64,000 nucleotides of DNA. Origin: Antedon mediterranea (Eukaryota; Echinodermata; Crinoidea; Comatulida; Antedonidae). The position numbers were made by a program, and so were the translations under genes. The stretch covers positions 28,110,912-28,174,911 of the forward strand of contig NC_092675.1 in NCBI RefSeq assembly GCF_964355755.1, in the 5' to 3' direction. Positions 25,341 to 37,300 of this stretch are shown here, one piece after another (the stretch's first letter is position 1; each line of letters opens with the position of its first letter). The notes under the pieces were generated by a model, which worked only from the letters and a program-made list of their open reading frames with translations, was not told the DNA's origin and did no database searches.

Positions 25341-26275
25341 TAGATTACAGGTCAGGAATTGTCACTTTTTGCTAATTGTCTGAACGCTTGAATTATAACG
25401 CGTGTTCGCAACAACACTCATTGTTGTATCTGACAGTGTGCTGAACAGATCGTAGTAACTTTTAGTAAACTTTGTGGATGTTAACATGTTTGCTTGTTAA
25501 TCAGGATTTTATCTTGTGTGGTACGTATGTACAATCACTCTCAGTATTCAACTATTTATTTATTGATAATTATTATTTCAATTAATAAGATTTTAATTAC
25601 ATTTTTTTTCCACAGCATTTATATTTTATTTTCCAGATAATTTTAAACCTCATTCATTCATTTGTGCTTTTTTTGTGTGTTTGTTTAAATTGTACAAAAT
25701 TTAATTTACTATCAAATATAAATGTATTATTTATAAAATGTTATGTTTTTATCTATCTTGTTGTGTATGGAATATGGTAAACCATATCATCTGTGTAAAC
25801 ACATGTATTCATTCATTTTTATTCAATATTTCTTTGAAAGACTGTGACTGAATTATTTAATAACAGAGGAATTTTATTTGCCTTCATGCAGAATCATAAT
25901 ATGAATAAATTTTCTTGCGAATGCCTGATAAGCATGCGGTTAAATACTGTATACATCTGTGCTTTAGTTTTATTACTCAGCATTATATGCTATCATCAGC
26001 TTTAGTTATTGTGTTGAAGAAAACTTGATGATAGACAATCAGCAGTTTGTTGCTAACTTCCTACTACAATGAAGTAGGCTCGTTTCACATACTTCAAATG
26101 TAATAACTATATCACATGTTTTAAATGTGAAATAGAAACTATGTACTGTAAAGAGCGAAAGTTTTATGTAAACTTATACTATGATTTTAGAAATGTTTTT
26201 GCTTTTAAAATTGTATTTATATCAAATGAATTGTCATATCACATTTATTTATTGTTTGTGGTTTTTGTTATACAG

Positions 26276-29200
26276 GCAGCGTCTTCCCGTAATTTAGCCA
26301 GCATTTGTCATAAGTCTGTCATCTGTGGATCCACAAAAGCATTTTGATGCCAGCAACTGTGTGTAACTGTTTCGTTGGAAACTCGTCGCTTGGTGATGCG
26401 GCTGAAGCTTGTCATTGCGGTCCAGACAAGATGGCAAACCCAACCCCGATACGTTCTAAAAAGGACGTCATACCTTGCACCCCGACCGGGGATCAAGAGG
26501 AGAAATCGCAAACCGAAGATATCACATTTCGAAAGGCTTGCAACGGCTCTGTAATATTTAAAAGCAACAGACATCCAAACAGTGCATTCAAGCAATTGAA
26601 TGAACTTCGACAGTCTAAAACATTATGCGATGTGACATTAGTGGTGGAGACTGTAAAATTCCATGCACATAAATGTGTTCTTGCAGCATCAAGCCTCTAC
26701 TTCAAAGCGATGTTTACTGGTGGATTTGATGAATGCGAGAAAAAAAACATTGAGTTAAAAGATATCCACCCGTGTTGTTTTTCACAGATTGTTGACTTTA
26801 TGTACACCTCTGAAATCACGATAACGGAATGCAATGTTTTGGAGTTGCTTCCAAAAGCTATTATGTTCCATCTGAAGGACATTATCGATGCATGTAGCAT
26901 GTTTCTAGAACAAGAACTCGATCCAAGTAACGCAATTGGTATTTCACTATATGCACAACAACATGGTCTCATGGACTTGCAAAAAACAGCTCAGGAGTTT
27001 GTCTGCAGGAATTTTACTAAAGTCAGTGAAAGCGATGAATTTCTTAATCTTAACTCACGGGAGATTGTAACGTTAATCAAATACGACAAACTGAATGTAT
27101 GGTGCGAATCTGAAGTATATAACGCATGCATTCGTTGGGTGAGGCACGATGAAGGAAAACGTAAAGCATGTTTTGACAAACTATTAGGAGGTGGAATTCG
27201 TTGTGAACACCTCACACCAGACTTTCTCAGAGAACAATTAGAAAAATGTGACATTCTCCATTCTGAACCAAAATGCAAAGACATTCTTTCAAAATACTTT
27301 AAAGAGTTAACTTTACATAAAGCACCACCAAGACCGAAGAGAAACCCAATTGCAGCTTGCGTAATATATACGGCTGGCGGGTATTTGCGACAATCGTTAA
27401 CAAATATGGAGTGTTATTGTCCAGAGGATGATCGTTGGTACAGGTTAGCATATCTTCCAGAACCGCGTAGTGGTCTTAGTGCTGCAACGATACATGGATT
27501 TTTTTATGCCGTCGGTGGTCGAAATAATACGTCAGAAGCAAACACGGACTCAAATCGTTTAGATGTTTATAATCCATTAACAAATCAATGGCATAGTAGA
27601 GCCCCAATGTCAGTACCAAGGAATCGTGTTGGTGTAGCCGTACTCGACGGGCAATTGTACGCTGTTGGTGGTTCGCAAGGCTGTCATCAACATAACTCTG
27701 TTGAAAGGTAAATTTACCAAAAACTATTCACTTATAAATTATAAATAATAATTCTATGTTTATACTTAAATACTGTTAGTTTAGTTTTTAGATAAACATA
27801 TGTATTTGTTCACTATAGGTATGATCCTGACCTGAATAGGTGGGAAAACATAGCATCTATGAGGACAAAGCGACTTGGAGTTGTCTGTGCAATTGTAAAT
27901 CGTCTCTTGTACGCCGTAGGAGGATATGACGGCCAAGAAAGACTGTCTAGCGTAGAGTGTTACCATCCAGAAAATGATGAGTGGATCACTGTTTCACCAA
28001 TGAACACGAAGAGAAGTGGTGCTGGTAAGTGTTTCTGTTTTTGGTTTGTGGATATAAATGCTGCAGGGTGACATTGAATGGGAATTTCTAAAACTTGTAA
28101 AATTTTATGAAAACTGAAAGGAGGAAGTGCAATTTTGAAGCATCAGAGAATACAAATTTGAATTACTTTGTAATTTATTAAAAGTAAACATTTGGGAGGT
28201 GTAGATATTAAGTGATGGCTTCAATTCAAGTCAATTTTCTTGCAGTATGTAGAATTAAAAATTGTGGTTTATAATATAAATGCCCTTTAGGCATTTTAAA
28301 TATGTTGATAAAGCCTTCATAAGAGGAAAGATCACTATGACCCAAGTATTTTGTTGTCTTTCTAAAACGGAATTACTTAATTATGTTCGTTTCTTGAACA
28401 AGATTACGACTGGCTTACTATCAACTTTATTGAAAAATTGCTGACACATCGTATCACCAGCTAACTTGCTCTGTTTAATTTGCGAAGTGTCAAAGATTGC
28501 TTTAAACCAAGTCACCGTAAAAAACCTAATTTGAACAACTTTATTCTAACCAGCAAACCAAATTCATGTCTATGATATTCCACGGCGGCCAATTTGTTAT
28601 AATTTTCACAATAATATCAATTTTAGGTCATTCAAACAAAAATTGCCAGAAATAATTTGACCCAATTTTTAATCTATAATCAGTTTGTTATTTTTGGAAA
28701 CTTTTTTTATAGAAGTGATTCATTTTCTGCCTTAGTGGCCCAGTTGTGATTGTCCCAAAAATTAATGACTTGTTATATATATATTTATTTGATATTTGAC
28801 AAATCAAACTAAGCCTATTTCGTGTAATCTCACTAATACTAATTCATTAAAGCGATTTGTAAATAGTCGTTTACCAGCATGTCAGTATAATCAAATTGCA
28901 TGATTGTGCAGAAATTGTTCCTGGCATGTCTAAGCACCGGAAATTTACAATTTTGGTTAGATAATAGAGTTAATAATGATGTGGATAAAAACATTATTAC
29001 GTCTTTTGTTAAAGAAACAATCTCTTTTAGACAGTTTATAACAAGTTTCAGATGTATGTCAATAATATTTAGATCTTTTATAACGTCAAGTGATGTAAAA
29101 GATATTTACAGCAAAAAGTTCTGGAAAAAATTAAATTAAAAAATCTATTAAACAATTGCTCTCTGACACCTTGTCAAATTCATGTCTCATTAGCAGTAAT

Positions 29201-30799
29201 GAGAAAAGTTAGAATAAAGCTCTGAAAAAGGACAAATTTAAATAAAAAAGTAAAAACCATTTTAAAACACCCTTATTTTTATAAGTTAAATTACAGTTAC
29301 AATACTTATGGCAAACAAAATATTGAATTTTAAAATGTAACACAGACAGAGTTTTTAGAATTTGTTTAATATTTCTCTGAGATGTTTGAATTGCTATCAA
29401 TTGAAGAACGTAGGCTAGCTGACACACACGGGAGCAAGCAAACTGATTGAATTTCTTATGATTTCCTTTTCTGAAGAGCCTTCCTATAGGCAATGATTGA
29501 GTGTATGTTACTAATATAATATTGTACTATTATCTGAGGCTTTAACTTCTGTCACAAGTTTGCTATTAAATAGTACACAACTCTGGACATTGTTAACAAA
29601 AATATTACAACATTTTAACAGCAAATTAAAGAAATCTCGGTTAAATTAATTCAGAGTATTAATTATAATTTTAAAAGAGCATGAAAATAAACACTCGATA
29701 AAAACCACAATATTTTTAAACAGGATATTTGATGATTAACTGACAAAAAGAGGAAGTATAAACTGTTAATTGATTAAAGTATTGTTATTTTACGTTCTTT
29801 ATAAGAATAAGGAAACCGATATCCATAAGATATGACTAAATTTCATTTGTCATTTTAAGTCATACAACACAAATCCATCTAAAATTTTTCATTTTTTTTG
29901 GTCAACATAAATATTGTTTATTCAGTCCTTAATAAATATATTAATTGTTTTAAGAAAAGTAAATAAATATAATAAAATGAATTAATAATTTTATTTATTT
30001 TTCTTCTTTCAGGAGTGACAAGTCTTGGCGATTATATTTTTGCCGTTGGTGGATATGATGGTGTTAATCAATTGAACAGTGTAGAACGATACGATGTAAA
30101 AAAAGATACATGGGAATTTATTGCACCAATGAACTCGAGGCGTAGCGCCCTCAGTGTAGATGTGGTTGGCGGAAAGCTATATGCTTTAGGTATGTTTTTA
30201 TTATTGTAGTAATGTTTTGATAACATAATGATTTAAGTATGACTTATTCCAGTATTGTTTAAATAAAGTATTTGAAGTAAATACATTAAATCTATAAATC
30301 CTAGCTCTTTTAAATTCTGTAAATTCTTGTGGTGAAAATCTTACAAAGTGCAGATAATGAATCTAGCAAAGTCATTCACGGATGACAACATTTAAAAAGA
30401 AAGTTTTTATTGAAAGTTAGTGCTAATTAGATGTTACTCATTTCAGTATGATTTCTAAACCAAACTTTCTAAACTTTAGAGAGGACCGTTCACTTTCATA
30501 TTATGTATCTATGGCAAAAAAAAGTATACTAGATATTAACCTACTTGCCTTAAAATTATGTAAACATATACATGGTCACTTATCAACGATTTTAATTTAT
30601 TTTCATAGGTGGTTACGATGGGCAAGAGTTTTTGAGCTCAGTTGAATGCTACGATCCTGAAACCAGTAGATGGACGATTGTTACGAATATGACATCAGGA
30701 CGTAGCGGAGCGGGCGTTGCAGTTGGTATGGAGCCTTGTCGGACTGGTTTATGCGGAGTCCGTCGTAATGCAGCTCAAGTGATGACAAACGCATCATAA
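26276..30799 (+). CDS. KEAP1: KEAP1: Kelch-like redox sensor, CUL3 adaptor
   Basis: KEAP1 is a cytosolic BTB-BACK-Kelch protein that bridges NRF2-type factors to CUL3 ubiquitin ligase and releases them under electrophile stress. Coding exons: 26347-27707, 27819-28024, 30013-30189 and 30609-30799; all phases match, giving 644 residues (human 624). The first exon begins at an acceptor at 26276, so upstream non-coding exons exist. BTB is about residues 78-190, with FKAMFTGGF and [13 protein letters not shown] follows, then six Kelch blades with [32 protein letters not shown] and FLSSVECYD, ending in the diagnostic [17 protein letters not shown]. Neh2-pocket residues appear kept. Cysteines equivalent to human C273, C288 and C613 are present, but the C151 position is Asn with Cys one residue earlier, and C226 is Arg. 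The ATG at 26347 has weak context (TTTTGATGC); the ATG at 26431 (ACAAGATGG) is stronger and would give 616 residues. Confidence 0.96.
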
Positions 30800-30943
30800 C
30801 AATGGGCTTTTTTGTTTGCTTCTAGACATCTTTAGACATCTTTTGATCGTACACTGCTGCTTGTGAAATCTACATGCATTAGTAAACTTAATTCGCACTA
30901 TATAATAATAACACTGCAAAACAGACAATTTAATAGTTCTCCT

Positions 30944-30949
30944 AATAAA
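30944..30949 (+). terminator. Candidate poly(A) signal of KEAP1
   Basis: AATAAA lies 145 bases after the stop codon. Other AATAAA hexamers lie further downstream, so the true 3-prime end is undetermined. Confidence 0.35.
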
Positions 30950-33583
30950 TTTTAAAATAACCTCAAATTGAAAAGTGTTGTTTCGATCATGCAATGGTCT
31001 TTTGTTTTGGAAGAAATTATATTAAAATCACTTACCGTTGCGATTTTTACTATTTTTCAAATCATTGGTTATTTTATTTTTAATTGGGAAAATCAACAAT
31101 TTCTTAACAGTTAATATTAGGTATCTTTGCAGAAAAGTGTTGAAATTATATTTGTTTTTTTGTTCCAAAATTATGCAATATTTAAAAAAGTTTATTTAAA
31201 AAATGCTATTTAGTATGCCGTATACCTTGATAAAAAAGCACTCTTCCATGCGGAAGGGTTTTAATGATTTAAAATTTGTTTGACTGCCGCCCTCTAGGAG
31301 TTTGTTATAATATTGTTTGAAGGTGTGATCTCAGTTTAGTCTTGAGTTTTAGTATCATATGAGGAAGGAAATGAAAGTGTTTTTTAGACAGTCTAAAAAA
31401 CTAATATTATTACTATAGTCAAATTAAAATATACAAGGCCTTTAAAAGGTTTTCAGATTACATTTACAGTGTACTATATTCTCTAGCAGTACAAAACACA
31501 ATATAATATACAACTCTACTCTAATTCAATCCGTTAATTAACTATTAGTGAACTATACCCCTTTAATACCATCAGCAGTCATAAGTACATTTGTAATTGG
31601 TTTCTTAAATGTTTAATTAATAATATGAAAGTGGTGTTTGCCAGACTTGCCAATCTGTTTTTGGTGATTAATAATGAATATGTTTATAATTATGTATGTT
31701 TAATTTACGTTAATTCTGCTTTGCTTGCTGATTTAAGAAATCAAAATGATTGTGTTGTTTTCTAGTACCATTGTACAAGATGGCAATAAACAATATTTGT
31801 TTCTATACGATGACAGGTTGTGCTTAATTTAATTGATAGTTTTGTTTAGAAGCATTGTGATAAAAAAAAAAGTAAAAGTATAAAAACATGTACTGCCAAT
31901 ATTTGAGCAGGAGGATGTGGTGCTTGAACTGGTATATTATTTATATAACATATATATAAATATCTATATATATATTTCTTGATTTTGTTATGGATGATAT
32001 CAAGATGTGTTGAACGATGCAACCAATTTTAAGATGAGTTGGTGTTAGGGGTGTAGATAAAATGTGTATGTAATTGTTGTTAAATAATCCTAAAATGTAA
32101 TATTTTGTACATTATAACCTTACAAGAGCTTTGTTGAGCTCAATATAAAAGCTCTTCCATGTTTGAAAATTCATATTATGTAAGTTATCTTTCCAGTGAT
32201 GTTTAATCAAATAAAAAATGCAATTTAAAATGATCCTCTTTGCTTTGTATGTATTGTGATGACTCTGAAATAATGCTTGACGACGATGATTTCAGTGGGA
32301 ACAGAGTTTAGAAAACTTGAATGCTTCTTAATAAAATACTTAATTTAAATGGTTTTTATGCTTGACTCCGATGATTACTGTGGGGACAGAGCTTAGAAAA
32401 CTTGAATGCTTCTTAATAAAATACTTAATTTAAATGGTTTTTATGCTTGACTACGATGATTACAGTGGGGACAGAGCTTAGAAAACTTGAATGCTTCTTA
32501 ATAAAATACTTAATTTAAATGGTTTTTATGCTTGACTCCGATGAATAAAGTGGGGAGTTTAGAAAAAGTTGAAAGCTTCTTAATAAAATAACTTAAATGG
32601 TTTTTCCCTAAGATGTACTAAAGAAAAAGGTTCCTGACTAATGTTTATTTTGCTTAATCCAAGACAGATGAATAAAGAAGATGAAACAACAACAAAGAAA
32701 GTGGCTTTGGTATGTATTATATTAAAGTACACTGCTAAAATGAAATAGAAAAATGTATAGAATATCACATTATTGGTGTACAAAATGAGCTCATATCATA
32801 TTTATTTATTAATATCAAAGTTAACATCAAAATAACTGAATTCTGAGCTTGTAACCCAGTGGCCGTATTCATCAACCATACTGTGAGATATTTCTCTTAA
32901 TACTTAATATTTTAAAGTATTTTCCTATGGTGAACACAGCCACTGGAATACAATGCATCCACTTTACAGGCCTCATGTATTAATATTACTGTATTACTAT
33001 TTTATGATTTTTTAACAATTCCCTGAGCTATAGCTCAGGTTTTTGTTTAAAAATAAGCAAATGTCGATCCTCTTGTAATTTGATACAAATTGGTTGTACG
33101 ACACCATACCTGTATACAAGTCCATGCACAATATTAGCACATAATAAATTCTGAACAGTCCATATTTTGGGTGATTTTTTTTTAATCACTGAGCTATATA
33201 TGCTGATGTTTTTTTTAACACTCTTGTATATCGATACAACTTGGATGCATGACACCATAGAATGATGAAAGCACAGAGATGATATATCCCATAATAATTA
33301 AATTTTGAAATGTTTATAAACCTATCAAGTTGGATTTATACACATGCTCACTTTTTTCAGACTAAACAAAAAACGATAAAACAACTGTTACACAAACTAT
33401 TAATTTAATATAGTAGCCATATAAATACATATAAACTTTTTGATAAAAAAAAAACATCTAAGTCTAATGCATATTTCCAATGCAAAAAATATAGTTACTG
33501 ATCAGTACTACATTGTGAACATTACCAATTATCACTTTTAAAATCATCATAAAGTGCATATCTCATTTACATACAACATGGCT
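30950..33583. other. KEAP1 3-prime flank, gene-less
   Basis: No coding exon supported. It holds a TA-rich microsatellite near 31947-31975 and the 85-bp tandem repeat listed separately. A CTCF-like word occurs near 31286 (minus strand). Confidence 0.5.
32262..32605. repeat. 85-bp tandem repeat, ~4 units
   Basis: TTAGAAAACTTGAATGCTTC recurs at intervals of 85, 85 and then about 81 bases, with GGTTTTTATGCTTGACTCCG in each unit. The last unit is diverged and shortened. Confidence 0.93.
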
Positions 33584-33745
33584 AAAGCTGTCTACACTAC
33601 TAAACTAGTTTGACAAAAAAAAGTATAATGTGGCAAAATATGGTAGTGATATGCCCAAATATGGTAGTGAAATGACATCATCATGTCCATATATGGGTAC
33701 ATCACATTTTTTGTCACATAAAGTTTGATAGTGTAGTCAAGGCTT
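33584..33745 (-). mobile_element. MITE copy f
   Basis: Left end AAAGCTGTCTACACTACTAA and right end TTTGATAGTGTAGTCAAGGC; both termini carry substitutions. Two ATATGGTAGTGA units are present. It abuts the 5S-derived SINE that follows. Confidence 0.88.
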
Positions 33746-33747
33746 TA

Positions 33748-34077
33748 TCACGTTTTGAAACACCGGTTCTCGTCGGATCATAGAAGTTAAGCAACGTTGG
33801 GCCTGGTTAGAGCTTGCATCTGGGAATATATATGGAGCTGGGGTCCAAATCAGCATTGCTGACTCCTATGGCAGCCCCTGCATCTAGTATCTGCCTCAGA
33901 CGTATTGGCCCATGCTTTTCCTCTGGTCAAGGTGGGCACTGGACGAGAGAAGCCCTTGATCAATGTTAGGACCAATCAAGGTGCTTTAAACAGTCCTGGC
34001 TTTGTTTGTATCAAACCTGTTAGTGGCAGTAATTATCGCTGTTGGTTTTGATTGAATAAAATAAAATAAGATAAAGA
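33748..34077 (+). mobile_element. 5S rRNA-derived SINE (SINE3-type)
   Basis: The head is recognisably 5S rRNA: CCGGTTCTCGTCGGATCA, then AGAAGTTAAGCAACGTTGGG and CCTGGTTAGAGCTTGCATCT follow the order and spacing of animal 5S rRNA, covering its internal promoter boxes. A ~220-base body follows, and the 3-prime end is the simple repeat AATAAAATAAAATAAGATAA. The head is too diverged and lacks the 5S 3-prime strand, so this is not a 5S gene. Confidence 0.88.
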
Positions 34078-34136
34078 CACATGTTCCAGTTCAACAGTAA
34101 AGTAAACAGACATTACTAGCAACAAGTAGATCACAA

Positions 34137-34329
34137 ATGGGGACTGCAAACCAAAAGCAAGATGTCACTACTCAGAATAAGTCATCTTCAATGTCAAGTG
34201 ACGTAAGTGATGGAGAACTAAGAAGATCATCATCATCATCATCCTCCTCAACACCATCTGGAAGATCTGAACCATCTGGTAGATCTGAAAGGGAGCTAAG
34301 AGACAGGGTATCTTCTGAAAGAATAAGAG
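34137..34329 (+). CDS. Candidate serine-rich first exon
   Basis: An ATG opens a frame rich in Ser, Arg and Gln (MGTANQKQDVTTQNKSSSMS.., GELRRSSSSSSSSTPSGRS.., ERELRDRVSSERIR). A possible donor AAGA|GTAAAT lies at the end. GC content and codon periodicity exceed the surroundings, but part is a TCA microsatellite and no partner exon was found, so this may be a low-complexity frame. No family recognised. Confidence 0.3.
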
Positions 34330-34330
34330 T

Positions 34331-37300
34331 AAATAAATGGTTTATTTAAATGATCTATAAAGGACCATGTGATTGTAGTCTGGTTGGATGAATGAAATTA
34401 GAAAATAAGAACAAAATTAAGATGATGAAGATGTGATACATTTAAAACCAAGTCTTTTGGGTTTGGTAGGCCAACATCTTAACTACTAAAATCTATATAA
34501 TATGTTAAATTTTAAAACTACAATAGACAATATCATTACCTAATATGGAAACATAAAATGACATGCCCAAAAGAAAGTAAAATTAAGATATCTTAAAAAG
34601 GAATACGTACAAGGACCTAAAATAACATCTTTTTTTTTTATATCATATCCGATAAACAAAAATTATCATGACAATGTTAATTACCATCTACATTGAGAAA
34701 GTGAACTATAAAAGAATAACAACACACAACGAATAAATCTGTTTATTCATTATGATCATCCATATTATTCTTAGGGAAAAAAATCTTTCTTTTGTGACCC
34801 ATCTAAAAATGCTACAGGGAAAAGCGTGCCTAATTATGTTCCCAATTATGTCTCAAATTTTAATTAGCAATTGATGTCACAAACATTGCATCCTCCTCTT
34901 GGGATCGACGGAGGTGAACAGAATGATACATGAAACTCTCTAGAGTAAGGAAGTTCGCTAATTACGAACAAATCACGACATCTAGGGTAGATTATGTAAG
35001 TCATGTAACTCACGGCATGAACCGTGTTAAACAATAATTTGCATCATTAAACACAAATCACATGACATGCTAAATTGTATGATTAAATAGAATAGAGCTT
35101 TGAGGATAAAGCAAATATTTAACTATATTCTATTTTTATATTAACAATTATAAGTTAAAAAACCAAAGCATAAACAAGACCAGAAACAATTAATATATGT
35201 TTGCATTTGTAGGTTTGTTACGTTTTTTAAAGACCTTTATTAAAGACCTGATTAAGCGATGGGTTAAGAAAGGGGAATGACCAGTGGCGTAACGACTATG
35301 AGCGCTCACTGGCTAAACCCAGGCAGGGCCCCAGCCAGAGCTTAGAAGTGTGCGAAAGAAAAAACTTGTATTAAAATATGTCGAAAAAGTCTCAAAACGT
35401 CCGAGGTCTCCTACGGTTCCTAAACCATGGGGCCTTAGGCCTCTGCATTACGCCACTGGGAATGACCTCTCCAAAATCCAAAAAAGTATTATGATAACTC
35501 TATTATAAAGTATTACTACTGTATCTACCATTTTACATTTGTAGGTTTTAGCTTTTCTATTGTTTTTTATTCATATGTTGTCATATGTTCCCCTCTCTAC
35601 ATCATGTAAAGCTCTGTCTACACTATCAAACTTTATGCGACAACACAAATGTGATGTGCCCATATACAGTATAGACATAATGATGTCATATTACTACCAT
35701 ATTTGGGCATATGACTACCATATTTGGGCACATCGTTTTGGGCTTCATGAGATTGCTTTCTGTTTACTTTTTAACTGAATATGTACAGTATTTTATAAAT
35801 GTTTTGGAAAACATTTTAAAATGTATAACAAATATAACAATCTATATTTGCAGAACAGGACTTTTATTATCATGTAATATGAATAGTTGACAATTAAAAA
35901 TCCATGTACATCAAAATTAATTAATCAATAAAACAAAGTCATCTAATTAAAATGTACAGAAAAAGTGTAAAACCAAAACCATCTTACAAGTCCCTAACAT
36001 GTCAAGGATGACTTTCCAAACTCTATCAGCCACAAGATAAAAATCTGATGTTCATTATTTTTTGACACTATCATCTTGTCCCCGATTTCCTTCTCAATTT
36101 TTTCCATTTGTAATTTTAACAATAACATCTGCTTGAAACGGGTTCGCGACCTCAGATACTGAAAGCAAAAATCTGATTGCTCATCATTTTTTTAAAAGAA
36201 CAATAGAGAATGGAAGATGAGACAACTCTTTGCAGTTTTCAATTTCATATGGTTATGTTTCGATACTCTACAACTAATGACATGTCTCTGTCATTCAGGG
36301 TTTGTCACTAATTAATTGCCAGGATGTTTCAAACTTTATCAAAAATGATAACAGACAAATCAGGGCATAAGGGCATGAGTTTATTAGGTCTGAATCTGAT
36401 ACAGCATTCTAGATGTTAATTCATTTATTAAAAAAAAATTTGTTGCACATTCAACCTCATGTTTATGGTGACCATATAAATTAGATTTCAGGGGACACCC
36501 CTATTAGGGGGACAATTTTTGTGTGCCACGGGGAAACACTTTGTTGGGTTGTGGTGTAATTTCCCCTTAATGGAGTTCTTACTGTAATTGATATCAATCA
36601 ATTTATTGTAAAGTTTATCACCGGCACACAGTGGTACTTCTAATAGAGAGACACCATCGTCAGCATGATTAATGATATATTATAACTGTAAAGTGTAGGG
36701 AAGATGTTTTTAAGTTTAGTTTAACTTCAGATTGCAAAACATCTTTTTGTTTGTCACTATGTGGGTGATGTGTAAGGGAAGGGGTGACAAATAGATTGTT
36801 TTGATGCCTTAAAATGAATATTTTTTTTGTTTTATGTTATGTTGACTCTGCAAAATAAGACTTGATACGTGATAGGGGATGGGGTGGGAGAGGGATGGAT
36901 TCCCATGTATTCTAGTGGTACAACGGTTGTTTTATAAAGTATTTACTGAACTATGCAGAACTTAATAGTTACAGTCAACTTGCAACTCCGCATGACTTTA
37001 AAACCATTTTGCCTCCTCGTGTGAAAACACACTTCCCTTTCTGACACATCGTGACAGATGAGTGATAGCTATAGTCTTATCTAAGATTTAGCAATTAAAT
37101 TTTCATCTATTTTTGTGTAAATCTAATGAAAAATACAATGACAAGCAAATATAAAATAATGCAATTCCCCAGAAGAAATTACATCCAATTGTGATCTGGC
37201 AATTTTTTTTTTTGGCACTATAATCCTTTTTTGTTTGATATAACCACAATTTTATTTCACAAAAAACAAAAGCGTAAAAAATAATCATGTAGCGACTTTT

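Noticed and set aside
26308-27284. Minus-strand frames across the KEAP1 first exon (26308-26595, 26697-26972, 26991-27284)
   Set aside because: Shadows of the sense coding sequence; codon use and similarity support only the + frame.
33748-33860. A functional 5S rRNA gene
   Set aside because: Too diverged, the 3-prime strand of the 5S structure is missing, and it has a SINE body and simple-repeat tail.
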